Program-made: the position numbers and the translations under genes
Shown: piece by piece, positions 16,186 to 24,365 of the stretch
How the letters are laid out: each line of letters starts with the position of its first letter
How positions within the stretch are numbered: position 1 is the stretch's first letter
Notes under the pieces: generated by a model
What the model saw: only the letters and a program-made list of their open reading frames with translations
What the model was told of the DNA's origin: nothing
The model's database searches: none
Origin: Azospirillum sp. TSO22-1
GTDB lineage: Bacteria > Pseudomonadota > Alphaproteobacteria > Azospirillales > Azospirillaceae
NCBI RefSeq assembly: GCF_003116015.1
Contig: NZ_LGQZ01000084.1
Location: 1-63,132 of the forward strand
Length of the DNA stretch: 63,132 bases
Direction of reading: 5' to 3'

Positions 16186-16662
16186 TCAGTCCGCCGCGAC
16201 CGGCCGCTGCTCGCTCCAGCGTGCCGCGGCCTCCGCCAGGAAGGCGCCGAGCGCCTTGTCGGAGCCCTGGATGTGCCGGCTGATCCAGGTGCGGATGAAG
16301 GTCAGCGCGTGCTGCTCGAACGCGTCCTCGTCCCCGGTGCTGTTCGCGGCGCCGTCCAGCTCGGCCTTCAGCTCGGCCAGCTCGCGCCGGAAGCGGGCGT
16401 GCTCGCCGCCGTGTTCCCGGGCCTTGGGGTAGCGGCAGACGCGCATCAGCGCCTCCTCCATGCCGAAATGGTAGAAGGCGTAGGTGTCCAGCTCGTTCAG
16501 GAGCTTGCGCTTCTCCTCGCGGCCGCAGCCGGCGGCGAAGCCCCGGGCCGCGTCGTTGTAGAGGCCCACCAGGACCTGATGCTCGCCGTCCATCTCCGGC
16601 ACGCCGACGGACAGGTTGTCGTCCCAGGTCAGGAGTTCGTAGTGGTCGATGCTCTCGGCCAT
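16186..16662 (-). CDS. Bacteriohemerythrin
   Basis: A 158-residue four-helix-bundle di-iron oxygen-binding protein. The ligand set is visible in order: DGEHQVLVGLYND (His plus preceding acid), YHFGMEE (His and Glu), HGGEHARF (two His) and SRHIQGSDK (His and Asp). In the family it carries or senses O2 and may detoxify NO. I chose ATG at 16662 (MAESIDHYELLTW) since the typical start WDDNLSVGVPEMD follows; a longer frame to 16947 is Ala/Pro/Arg noise. Standalone transcript with a strong hairpin upstream at 16761-16785. Confidence 0.92.
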   Translation of the reverse strand: MAESIDHYELLTWDDNLSVGVPEMDGEHQVLVGLYNDAARGFAAGCGREEKRKLLNELDTYAFYHFGMEEALMRVCRYPKAREHGGEHARFRRELAELKAELDGAANSTGDEDAFEQHALTFIRTWISRHIQGSDKALGAFLAEAAARWSEQRPVAAD

Positions 16663-16750
16663 GGCGCCCTCGGTCCAGCGTGATACGTGCCGTGATGCAT
16701 TATGCCCAACTTTCCCGAGAAATGCCTGGGGTGCGTTGCCGCGCCTGCCG

Positions 16751-16797
16751 AAAGGCGGACGGGCGCGCACCAGGAGTGCGCGCCCGCCCTTTCGTTT
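16751..16797 (-). terminator. Strong GC hairpin between Gly/Ser-rich gene and bacteriohemerythrin
   Basis: Arms GGGCGCGCAC (16761-16770) and GTGCGCGCCC (16776-16785), with outer AAAGG/CCTTTC pairing. It lies 17 bp past the stop of the Gly/Ser-rich gene on the minus strand. Confidence 0.75.
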
Positions 16798-16813
16798 GTT
16801 TCGATGATTCCGG

Positions 16814-17239
16814 TTACTTGCCCGAACCGCCACCGCCGGCTCCGCCCGAGCTGCCGGTGCCGGCGCCGCCCGCACCACCGGACGAACCCGCACTGCCGCT
16901 GGCGCCGCCGCCGGGGCCGGTCGGGGTGGTGGCGCCGCCCGTCGCATGGCCCGGCGTGCCGGTCATCGAGCCGCCCGACGTGCCCGTGCTGTTACCCGAC
17001 GTGCCCATACCGCTGCCCGATGAGCCACCCGACGAACTGCCCGACATTCCGCGGCAGCGCGGATCGGTGCTGGCGGCGGTGCAGTCGAGCGTGGAGGAAC
17101 CGCCGGTGGAGCCCGAAGGGCTGGTCATGGTGCCGGTGCTGCTGGTGCCGGCGCCGGTGCTGCCGGAGGTGGACTGCGCGAACGCCGGAGCGCTGAGCAG
17201 GGCGAGGGCCGAGACGGCCGCGATCATCGCGTGTCGCAT
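16814..17239 (-). CDS. Secreted low-complexity Gly/Ser/Thr-rich protein
   Basis: A 141-residue protein with a clear signal peptide (MRHAMIAAVSALALLSAPAF, cleavage near AFAQS). The mature part is almost entirely Gly, Ser, Thr and Ala, with short GTSG/SSGG repeats and one Cys pair framing DCTAASTDPRC. Similar proteins are common and unassigned in Azospirillum-like genomes. It could be a flexible surface or periplasmic filler. Divergent from kynB across 128 bp. Confidence 0.7.
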   Translation of the reverse strand: MRHAMIAAVSALALLSAPAFAQSTSGSTGAGTSSTGTMTSPSGSTGGSSTLDCTAASTDPRCRGMSGSSSGGSSGSGMGTSGNSTGTSGGSMTGTPGHATGGATTPTGPGGGASGSAGSSGGAGGAGTGSSGGAGGGGSGK

Positions 17240-17367
17240 GGGTATCTCCCTTTCAGTCGATCACGTCCCACCGCCAACAGCCCGAGTCCGGAAAGGTGCC
17301 GGGGAGCGGTGGACGCGCAGCCCTGCGCATCCGACATAGAGTCGAAAGGCGGGAGGAGGACGAGCGC

Positions 17368-18021
17368 GTGCAGACCACAGACGACACCGGGCTGCGCATC
17401 TGGGACATCAGCCCGGCCTTGCGGCCCGGCATCCCGGTGTGGCCCGGCGACACCGCGTACGAGGAGGTGCGGACCTGGGTGCTCGGCCCGGGGTGCCCGG
17501 TCAACGTCTCGCGCGTCACGCTGTCCACCCACACCGGCGCGCACGCCGACGCGCCGCTGCACTACGCCGCCGAGGGACGGCCGGTGGGCGACCTGGACCT
17601 GTCGGTCTATCTCGGCCGCTGCCGGGTGGTGGACGTGCGCGGCTGCGAGGCGCGGGTGCCGGTGGACGCGCTGGCGGGCAGGCTGGACGGCGCGCCGCCG
17701 CGGGTGATCCTCAAGACCTACACCCGCAACCCGGTGGAGCGCTGGGACGAGGACTTCACGGCGGTGCAGCCCGACGCGGTGGACCTGCTGGCGGCGCACG
17801 GCGTGCGGCTGATCGGCATCGACACGCCGTCGCTCGACCCGCAGACCTCCAAGACCATGGACGCGCACAGCCGCGTGCGCGTTCACGGCCTCGCCATCCT
17901 GGAGGGGCTGGTGCTCGACGGGGTGGAGCCGGGCGACTACGAGCTGATCGCGCTGCCGCTGAAGCTCGCCGCCCTGGACGCCGCGCCGGTGCGCGCCGTG
18001 CTGCGGGAGCTGCCGCGATGA
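17368..18021 (+). CDS. kynB: Arylformamidase (kynurenine formamidase, KynB)
   Basis: A 217-residue cyclase-family metal hydrolase converting N-formylkynurenine to kynurenine and formate. WDISPALRPGIPVWPGD is the family start, and the metal site HTGAHADAP gives His55, His59 and Asp61. IGIDTPSLDPQTSKTMDAH is highly diagnostic for KynB. I chose GTG at 17368, preceded by GGAGGA 7 bases upstream, over an upstream in-frame ATG at 17296 without such a site. First of kynB-kynU-kynA; its stop overlaps the kynU start (ATGA). Confidence 0.96.
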   Translation: MQTTDDTGLRIWDISPALRPGIPVWPGDTAYEEVRTWVLGPGCPVNVSRVTLSTHTGAHADAPLHYAAEGRPVGDLDLSVYLGRCRVVDVRGCEARVPVDALAGRLDGAPPRVILKTYTRNPVERWDEDFTAVQPDAVDLLAAHGVRLIGIDTPSLDPQTSKTMDAHSRVRVHGLAILEGLVLDGVEPGDYELIALPLKLAALDAAPVRAVLRELPR

Positions 18022-19244
18022 CGCGGGACGAGGTGGCGGCCCTCGACGCCGCCGACCCGCTGGCCGGGCGGCGGGAACGGTTCGATCTGCCGGACGGCGT
18101 GATCTACCTGGACGGCAACTCGCTGGGCGCGCTGCCCCGGGCGACGCCGGGCCATGTCGAACGCGTGGTGCGCGCGGAGTGGGGCAAGGGCCTGATCCGT
18201 TCCTGGAACACAGCCGGCTGGATCGACCTGCCGCAGCGCGTCGGCGACAAGATCGGCCGGCTGGTCGGCGCCGCGCCGGGCCAAGTGGTGGTGGCCGATT
18301 CCACCTCGGTCAACCTGTTCAAGGCGCTCGCCGCGGCGATGCGCATGCGGCCGGAGCGGCGCGTCGTGCTGTCGGAGCGCGGCAACTTCCCGACCGACCT
18401 CTACATCGTGCAGGGGCTGGCGGATTTTGCGGACGTCGAACTGCGCATGGTCGAGCGCGACGGGATTCTCCCGGCCATCGACGGGCACACCGCCGTGGTG
18501 ATGCTGACCCATGTCGACTACCGCGCCGGCGCCATGCACGACATGGCTGCGGTGACCCGCGCCGCGCAGGATGCCGGGGCGCTGATGCTGTGGGACCTCG
18601 CGCACAGCGCCGGGGCGCTGCCGGTGGATCTCGACGGCTGCGGCGCCGACCTCGCGGTGGGCTGCGGCTACAAGTACCTGAACGGCGGGCCGGGCGCGCC
18701 GGCCTTCCTCTACGTCGCTGCGCGCCACCACGCGGCGTTCCGTCAGCCGCTGACCGGCTGGATGGGGCACGCGGCACCCTTCGCCTTCGGCACTGCGTAC
18801 GAGCCGGCGCCGGGCATCCGCCGCGCGCTGTGCGGCACGCCGGCCGTGCTGGCGCTGGCGGCGCTGGAGGCCGGCGTGGACGAACTGCTGGCGGTCGACA
18901 TGGCCGAGGTGCGCCGCAAGAGCCTCGGCCTGACCCGGCTGTTCCGCGACCTGCTGGCGCGGGAGTGCGCCGGCTTCGGCCTGACGCCGGTCGGGCCGGA
19001 GGACCCGGAGCGCTGCGGCAGCCAGGTCTCCGTGGCGCACCCCCAGGGCTACGCGGCGATGCAGGCGCTGATCGCCCGCGGCGTGATCGGCGACTTCCGC
19101 GCGCCGGACATCATGCGCTTCGGCTTCGCGCCGCTCTACCTGCGCTACGCCGACGTCCGGGACGCCGTGCGCATCCTGAAGGACATCCTGACCACCAGGG
19201 CCTGGGATCGGCCCGAGTTCCACCGCCGCGCCGCGGTGACGTGA
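18018..19244 (+). CDS. kynU: Kynureninase (KynU)
   Basis: A 408-residue PLP enzyme that splits kynurenine into anthranilate and alanine. IYLDGNSLGALP marks the N-terminus, WDLAHSAGALPVDL holds the PLP pyridine contact, and CGYKYLNGGPGAP contains the Schiff-base Lys219. GWMGHAAPFAF and the C-terminal small domain (GVIGDFRAPDIMRFGFAPLY) are as in the family. Translationally coupled to kynB, 11 bp from kynA. With its neighbours it forms the route from tryptophan to anthranilate. Confidence 0.96.
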   Translation: MTRDEVAALDAADPLAGRRERFDLPDGVIYLDGNSLGALPRATPGHVERVVRAEWGKGLIRSWNTAGWIDLPQRVGDKIGRLVGAAPGQVVVADSTSVNLFKALAAAMRMRPERRVVLSERGNFPTDLYIVQGLADFADVELRMVERDGILPAIDGHTAVVMLTHVDYRAGAMHDMAAVTRAAQDAGALMLWDLAHSAGALPVDLDGCGADLAVGCGYKYLNGGPGAPAFLYVAARHHAAFRQPLTGWMGHAAPFAFGTAYEPAPGIRRALCGTPAVLALAALEAGVDELLAVDMAEVRRKSLGLTRLFRDLLARECAGFGLTPVGPEDPERCGSQVSVAHPQGYAAMQALIARGVIGDFRAPDIMRFGFAPLYLRYADVRDAVRILKDILTTRAWDRPEFHRRAAVT

Positions 19245-19255
19245 GGAGACACGCC

Positions 19256-20089
19256 ATGCCCGACGAGACCAACCAGCACCACGGCGCCCACCTCGACTTC
19301 AGCCGGGACATGAGCTACGGCGACTATCTCGGCCTGGACCGGCTGCTGCATTCGCAGATGCCGCTGTCGGACAACCACAACGAGCTGCTGTTCATCATCC
19401 AGCACCAGACCACCGAGCTGTGGATGAAGCTCATCCTGCACGAGCTGGGCGCCGCCAAGGCGCACATCGCCGGCGGCGACCTGGGGCCGGCGTTCAAGAT
19501 GCTGGCGCGGGTGGCGCGGGTGATGAACCAGCTGATCCAGGCGTGGGACGTGCTGTCCACCCTGACGCCCAGCGAGTACACGGCGTTCCGCGACAGCCTC
19601 GGCAAGGCGTCCGGCTTCCAGTCCTACCAGTACCGCACCATCGAGTTCACGCTGGGCAACAAGAACGCCGCCCTGGTGCAGCCGCACCGCCACCGCGAGG
19701 ACCTCGCCGGCCTGCTGGACCGCGCGCTCAACTCCCCCAGCCTGTACGATGAGGCGATCCGCGCGCTGGCCCGCGCCGGGCTGCCGGTGGACGCCGCGTG
19801 CGTCGAGCGCGACTGGTCTCAGCCCTATCAGGCCAACGACAGCGTGCTGAAGGCGTGGCTGGCGGTCTACCGTGACCCCGACCACCACTGGAGCCTGTAC
19901 GAGCTGGCCGAGAAGCTGGTCGACCTGGAGGACAACTTTCGCCAGTGGCGCTTCCGCCACGTCACCACGGTGGAGCGCGTCATCGGCCACAAGACCGGCA
20001 CCGGCGGGACGGCCGGCGTCTCCTACCTCAGGAAGATGCTGGAGATCCGCCTGTTCCCGGAACTGTGGGACGTGCGGACGCACTTGTGA
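19256..20089 (+). CDS. kynA: Tryptophan 2,3-dioxygenase (KynA)
   Basis: A 277-residue heme dioxygenase opening the indole ring of L-tryptophan to N-formylkynurenine. MSYGDYLGLDRLL, HNELLFIIQHQTTELWMK and FQSYQYRTIEF are family signatures. His235 in WRFRHVTTVERVIG is the expected heme ligand, and GTGGTAGVSYL closes the active site. GAGGAG precedes the ATG. Although it is the first enzyme of the pathway, it is third in the operon. Confidence 0.97.
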   Translation: MPDETNQHHGAHLDFSRDMSYGDYLGLDRLLHSQMPLSDNHNELLFIIQHQTTELWMKLILHELGAAKAHIAGGDLGPAFKMLARVARVMNQLIQAWDVLSTLTPSEYTAFRDSLGKASGFQSYQYRTIEFTLGNKNAALVQPHRHREDLAGLLDRALNSPSLYDEAIRALARAGLPVDAACVERDWSQPYQANDSVLKAWLAVYRDPDHHWSLYELAEKLVDLEDNFRQWRFRHVTTVERVIGHKTGTGGTAGVSYLRKMLEIRLFPELWDVRTHL

Positions 20090-20184
20090 GCGGCGGCGCT
20101 TGACCGGCCGGGGAGGCTGTATTAGGATGATTTTCCTTTCGAGCCGGCCGATCCGGCGTGTGAACTGAACAGGCCCCGCACAAT

Positions 20185-20210
20185 GTTCCATGGTGTTCCA
20201 CAGCGTTCCA
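20185..20210. promoter_or_regulatory. Three GTTCCA direct repeats with exact 10-bp period
   Basis: GTTCCA begins at 20185, 20195 and 20205, one helical turn apart, 116-141 bp before trpB2. The alphaproteobacterial LexA box is GTTC-N7-GTTC; here the spacing is N6, so it is not a standard LexA site. It may bind an oligomeric regulator of trpB2. Confidence 0.55.
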
Positions 20211-20325
20211 TTCGCTGGCCGAGGGCTCCGGATCGTCGTGGGCAAGCCTCTTCCGCGAACAGACATTGCTGATATACAAACCTCCCACCGCCGCCGGCAG
20301 AGCGGCCACAGGAGGAAAAACAGCC

Positions 20326-21681
20326 ATGACGGAAAGCACCAAGTATCTGCTGGGCGAGGATCGGATGCCCAGGGCGTGGTACAACCTTGCGGCGGACCTG
20401 CCGGTTCCGCTGCCGCCGCCGCTGCACCCGGCGACCGGCCAGCCCATCGGTCCCGACGATCTGGCGCCGATCTTCCCGATGGCGGTGATCCAGCAGGAGG
20501 TGTCGACCGAGCGCTGGATCGACATCCCCGAGCCGGTGCAGGACGTCTACCGCCTGTGGCGCCCCAGCCCGCTGGTGCGCGCGCGCCGGCTGGAGAAGGC
20601 GCTGGGCACGCCGGCCAAGCTCTACTTCAAGTACGAGGGCGTCAGCCCGGCCGGCAGCCACAAGCCGAACACCTCCGTCCCGCAGGCCTTCTACAACCAG
20701 CAGGAGGGCGTCAAGCGCCTGACCACCGAGACCGGGGCGGGGCAGTGGGGCTGCTCGCTGGCGTTCGCGGGATCGCTGTTCGGGCTGGAGGTCGAGGTCT
20801 TCATGGTGAAGGTCTCCTACCAGCAGAAGCCCTACCGCCGCGCGCTGATGGAGACCTACGGCGCCACCTGCATCGCCAGCCCGTCGGACATGACCGAATC
20901 CGGCCGCGCCATCCTGGCGAAGACTCCGGACAGCACGGGCTCGCTCGGCATCGCCATCTCCGAGGCGGTGGAGCGCGCGGTCGCCCGTGACGACACCAAG
21001 TACGCGCTGGGCAGCGTGCTGAACCACGTCCTGCTGCACCAGACCATCATCGGCGAGGAGGCGATGATGCAGATGGAGATGGCCGGCGACGAGCCGGACG
21101 TCGTCATCGGCTGCACCGGCGGCGGCTCCAACTTCGCCGGCCTTGCCTTCCCCTACATCCGCGAGAAGCTGAAGGGCCGCAACATCCGCGTCGTGGCGGT
21201 CGAGCCGGCGTCCTGCCCGACGCTGACCAAGGGCGTCTACGCCTACGACTTCGGCGACACCGGGCACCTGACGCCGCTGGTGAAGATGCACACGCTGGGC
21301 TCGACCTTCATGCCGCCGGGCTTCCACGCCGGCGGCCTGCGCTACCACGGCATGGCGCCGATGGTCAGCCACGTCATGGAGCTGGGCCTGATCGAGGCGC
21401 GCGCCTACCCGCAGACGACGTGCTTCGAGGCGGCGGTGGCCTTCGCCCGCAACGAGGGCATCGTGCCGGCGCCGGAATCCTCGCACGCCGTCAAGGCCGC
21501 CATCGACGAGGCGCTGCGCTGCAAGGCCGAGGGCAGGGCGGAGACCATCCTGTTCAACCTCTCCGGCCACGGCCACTTCGACATGCAGGCCTACACCGAT
21601 TACTTCGCCGGCAAGCTGCAGGACGTGCCGTACGACGAGGCGGCGCTGAAGGACGCGCTGGAGCACCTGCCGGAGGTCTGA
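20326..21681 (+). CDS. TrpB2-type tryptophan synthase beta-like protein
   Basis: A 451-residue PLP enzyme of the TrpB2 branch, which makes tryptophan from indole (or an activated serine) and acts without TrpA channelling. The long N-terminal lead (RMPRAWYNLAADLP, LAPIFPMAVIQQEVS) distinguishes it from TrpB1. Lys113 in PAGSHKPNTS binds PLP, ETGAGQWG holds the catalytic Glu, and GCTGGGSNFAG is the phosphate loop. AGGAGG lies at 20310-20315. Downstream of the kynurenine genes by 236 bp with its own upstream repeats, so probably separately controlled. It may salvage indole or rebalance tryptophan. Confidence 0.93.
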   Translation: MTESTKYLLGEDRMPRAWYNLAADLPVPLPPPLHPATGQPIGPDDLAPIFPMAVIQQEVSTERWIDIPEPVQDVYRLWRPSPLVRARRLEKALGTPAKLYFKYEGVSPAGSHKPNTSVPQAFYNQQEGVKRLTTETGAGQWGCSLAFAGSLFGLEVEVFMVKVSYQQKPYRRALMETYGATCIASPSDMTESGRAILAKTPDSTGSLGIAISEAVERAVARDDTKYALGSVLNHVLLHQTIIGEEAMMQMEMAGDEPDVVIGCTGGGSNFAGLAFPYIREKLKGRNIRVVAVEPASCPTLTKGVYAYDFGDTGHLTPLVKMHTLGSTFMPPGFHAGGLRYHGMAPMVSHVMELGLIEARAYPQTTCFEAAVAFARNEGIVPAPESSHAVKAAIDEALRCKAEGRAETILFNLSGHGHFDMQAYTDYFAGKLQDVPYDEAALKDALEHLPEV

Positions 21682-21683
21682 AT

Positions 21684-21827
21684 CCCTCCCCCTGCCGGGC
21701 AGGGGGAGGGAAGGGGCCCATGAAATGGGAAGGGTGGGGGCGGCGGCTTCGCGGAAAGACCTTGCCCCCACCTTCCCCATGCGTAGCATGGGGCCCCTTC
21801 CTCCCCCAGCGGGGCTGGGGGAGGGTA
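21684..21827. repeat. About 140-bp composite palindromic element after trpB2
   Basis: Two hairpins (13-bp arms 21684-21696/21698-21710, and 21800-21810/21814-21824) flank an inner imperfect inverted repeat (GGAAGGGTGGGGGC against GCCCCCACCTTCC). The left and right halves are near reverse complements. The right hairpin is identical to 12993-13017. It could also act as the trpB2 terminator. Confidence 0.75.
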
Positions 21828-21845
21828 TGATGAGGAATTTGAGAC

Positions 21846-22715
21846 ATGCCCCACGGCATCGACGGCATCGACCACTTGGTGATCGCGGTGCGCGACCTGG
21901 ACAAGGCGCGCGAGGCGTACGCCCGGCTCGGCTTCACGCTGACGGCGCGCGGCCGCCACACCGAGCTGAAGTCGGCCAACCACACCATCATGTTCGCCGA
22001 CGACTACGTGGAGCTGCTCGCCATCGAGGAGCCGAGCCCGGCCACCGCCGCGTGGTCGGAGTTCCTGAAGACCCGCGAGGGCCTCGCCGCCGCCGCGCTG
22101 AAGACCGCCGATGCCCGCAGCGCGCAGGCGGAGCTGGCCGCCGCCGGCCTGTCGGGCGGCGAGGCGGTGGACTTCGGCCGCCCCGTCGATCTGCCGGAGG
22201 GCCGGCGCGACGCCCGCTTCACCATCACCCAGGTGGCGCCCGCGGCGACGCCCGGCGGGCGGATGTTCCTGTGCCAGCACCACACCCGCGACGTGGTCTG
22301 GCGGTCCGAGTACCTGACGCACGAGAACGGCGCCACCGCGCTGGCCGCGCTGATCGTCGCCGCCGACGACCCGGAGGCGGTGGCCGGCCCCTACGCCACC
22401 CTGTTCGGCACGCGCGTCGAGCCGCGCGGCGTGATCCGCGTGGTGCAGACGGGCGGTGCGCCGATCGTCGTGGCGCCGCCGGCGGCGCTGACCCATTTGT
22501 GGGCCGACGACCCGGTGCTGTCGGCGCCGCGCCCGTGCTTCGCCGGCTTTGCGGTCAAGGTGAAGGACTTCTACGCGGCGCAGCAGGTCCTGCAGAAGAG
22601 CAAGCTCCCCACCATCGCCGGCGAGGGCGTGCTGCGGGTCGCCTCGCGTCACACGCACGGCGCGGCCATCGCCTTTGCCGAGACCTTCGATCTGGCGCGG
22701 GTGCTGCCGGGATAG
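21846..22715 (+). CDS. VOC-superfamily protein (Glyoxalase_3-like domain)
   Basis: A 289-residue protein. The first half, IDHLVIAVRDLDKAREAYARLG, is a typical start of a vicinal oxygen chelate module, with HTELKSANHTIMFADDYVELLAI following. The second half (about 165-289) is a divergent VOC-like repeat. Such proteins are lyases, dioxygenases or binding proteins. Metal ligands may be the His9/His-Glu pair, but the set is not complete enough to name a reaction. GAGG precedes the ATG. It ends 7 bp from the convergent kinase gene. Association with tryptophan metabolism is only positional. Confidence 0.8.
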   Translation: MPHGIDGIDHLVIAVRDLDKAREAYARLGFTLTARGRHTELKSANHTIMFADDYVELLAIEEPSPATAAWSEFLKTREGLAAAALKTADARSAQAELAAAGLSGGEAVDFGRPVDLPEGRRDARFTITQVAPAATPGGRMFLCQHHTRDVVWRSEYLTHENGATALAALIVAADDPEAVAGPYATLFGTRVEPRGVIRVVQTGGAPIVVAPPAALTHLWADDPVLSAPRPCFAGFAVKVKDFYAAQQVLQKSKLPTIAGEGVLRVASRHTHGAAIAFAETFDLARVLPG

Positions 22716-22722
22716 GGGACCT

Positions 22723-24279
22723 CTACTCCGCCAGCCGCGCCGGGGCGCAGGACGCCGTCACCTGGCTCAGCACGCGCTTCAGCTCCATGGGGTGCAGCGG
22801 CTTGTGCAGGAAGGCGCAATGGCGGCGCTGGCCTTCGGCGAGTTCGGCCTGTCCGGTCTCGCCGGTCAGCACGATCGCCGGGATCTCGCGGCCGTAGATC
22901 TTGCGGACGCGGTCGATCACGTCGAACCCGGTGACCTTGTTGGGCAGGCGCAGGTCGGTGAGGATCACGTCCGGCGGGCCGTCGAGCTGGTCGAGGCGCA
23001 CGAACACCTCGCGGATGTCGCCGGCCGAGACCACCGTGCAGCCCCACCCCTCCAGGCTGAGCTGCAACCCTGTCAGCACCATGGAATCGTCGTCCACCGC
23101 CAGCACCGTCGTTCCGGCCAGTGGACCGGCGGCGTGGCCCGCCGGCTCTTCCGTCCGGGTGGGCTGGGGCTGGTCGGTCGGTTCCAGCATCACCGTGAAC
23201 ACCGAGCCGCGGCCGACGCGCGAGTGCACCTCCACCGGCGCCTTCAGCAGCGCCGACAGGCGCCGCACGATCGCCAGCCCGAGGCCGAGGCCGCGGTTGG
23301 GGTCGCGGGCCGGGTTCTCCAGCTGGTGGAACTCGTCGAAGATCGCCTCGGTCTGCGCGTCGGGAATGCCGAAGCCGGTGTCCCACACCTCGATCCGCAC
23401 CTTGCCCGCGCGCCGCCGCATGGCGAGCAGCACCTTGCCGCGCCGGGTGTAGCGGATGGCGTTGGAGACGAGGTTGCGGACGATGCGCTCCAGCAGCACC
23501 GGGTCGTTGCGCACCTGCGCCGGGAACAGCCGCGCGCGCAGCGTCAGCCCCTTCTCCTCGGCCTGCGGGCGGAATTCCCCGGCGAGGTCGGCCAGCAGAT
23601 CCCCCAGGTCGAACACCTGCGGGTTGGCCTTCACCGTGCCGGCGTCGAGGGTGGAGATGTCGAGCAGCGCATTCAGCAGCTTCTCGCCCGCCGCCATGGC
23701 GTTGCCGAGCAGCCCGGCGGTCTGCCGCGCCTTGTCGTCGGTGATCTGCATCTGCAGCACTTCCAGGAACAGCCGCATGGCCTGGAACGGCTGGCGCAGG
23801 TCGTGGCTGGCCGAGGCGAGGAAGCGCGACTTGGCGGCGGCGGCGCGCTCGATCTCGCTGCGCAGGTCCTCGGCGGCGCGCAGCGCGGTGCCGTCGCCGA
23901 GCGCCAGCACGCCGCAGGCGCGCCCGTGCTCGACGAGGAGAATGGCGCGCAGCCGCAGCGGCGCCTGCCCGTCGGGCAGCGGCAGCTCCACCGGGACGCC
24001 GGCGTCGGGCGCCCGGCCGCCCTGCGCCAGCAGCGCGCCGGCCACCGCCTCGAACGCCGGGCCGGCGTCGCGCAGCGCCGCCCGCGCCGGGTCTCCGGCC
24101 GTGGGGCGGCGGCCGAGAAGGGCACCCAGCGCGGCGTTCGCGCAGACGATCGCCAGCGACGAATCGACCAGCAACGCCGGCACGCCGGCGGCGCGGCAGA
24201 TCCGCCGTGCCGTCTCCAGGCTGGCCGGCATCGGCGCGTCGGTCCCGTGCGACGGGGCGACGGGGTGCTGGGCGGTCAC
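22723..24279 (-). CDS. Hybrid sensor histidine kinase/response regulator
   Basis: A 518-residue cytoplasmic kinase with no membrane segment. Residues 20-130 form a PAS-like sensor. Then comes HisKA with phosphoacceptor His159 (ASHDLRQPFQAM) and HATPase_c with NLVSNAIRYT, DTGFGIP and GLGLGLAIVRR. A C-terminal receiver carries its Asp in VILTDLRLP. The HDLRQP form of the H-box is shared with the kinase at 46897-48789. It lies 86 bp downstream of the chemosensory operon in the same direction. With the double-receiver protein before it, it recalls CheS3 of the R. centenum Che3 pathway, split in two. Confidence 0.9.
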   Translation of the reverse strand: MTAQHPVAPSHGTDAPMPASLETARRICRAAGVPALLVDSSLAIVCANAALGALLGRRPTAGDPARAALRDAGPAFEAVAGALLAQGGRAPDAGVPVELPLPDGQAPLRLRAILLVEHGRACGVLALGDGTALRAAEDLRSEIERAAAAKSRFLASASHDLRQPFQAMRLFLEVLQMQITDDKARQTAGLLGNAMAAGEKLLNALLDISTLDAGTVKANPQVFDLGDLLADLAGEFRPQAEEKGLTLRARLFPAQVRNDPVLLERIVRNLVSNAIRYTRRGKVLLAMRRRAGKVRIEVWDTGFGIPDAQTEAIFDEFHQLENPARDPNRGLGLGLAIVRRLSALLKAPVEVHSRVGRGSVFTVMLEPTDQPQPTRTEEPAGHAAGPLAGTTVLAVDDDSMVLTGLQLSLEGWGCTVVSAGDIREVFVRLDQLDGPPDVILTDLRLPNKVTGFDVIDRVRKIYGREIPAIVLTGETGQAELAEGQRRHCAFLHKPLHPMELKRVLSQVTASCAPARLAE

Positions 24280-24365
24280 GAAGGAGTCTCCACGTTGGTG
24301 CCGGGCGCAGCCATGACCGTACCGGAGCGTGGCGTCGTCGCGGAATCACTCGAAAGCGGTATGAA

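Noticed and set aside
16689..16947. N-terminal extension of bacteriohemerythrin
   Set aside because: The added residues are Ala/Pro/Arg noise from the opposite strand of the Gly/Ser-rich gene, and the conserved hemerythrin start is at 16662.
20185..20210. LexA box (SOS) reading of the GTTCCA repeats
   Set aside because: The alphaproteobacterial LexA site is GTTC-N7-GTTC; here the spacer is six in both intervals, and neighbouring genes are not SOS genes.
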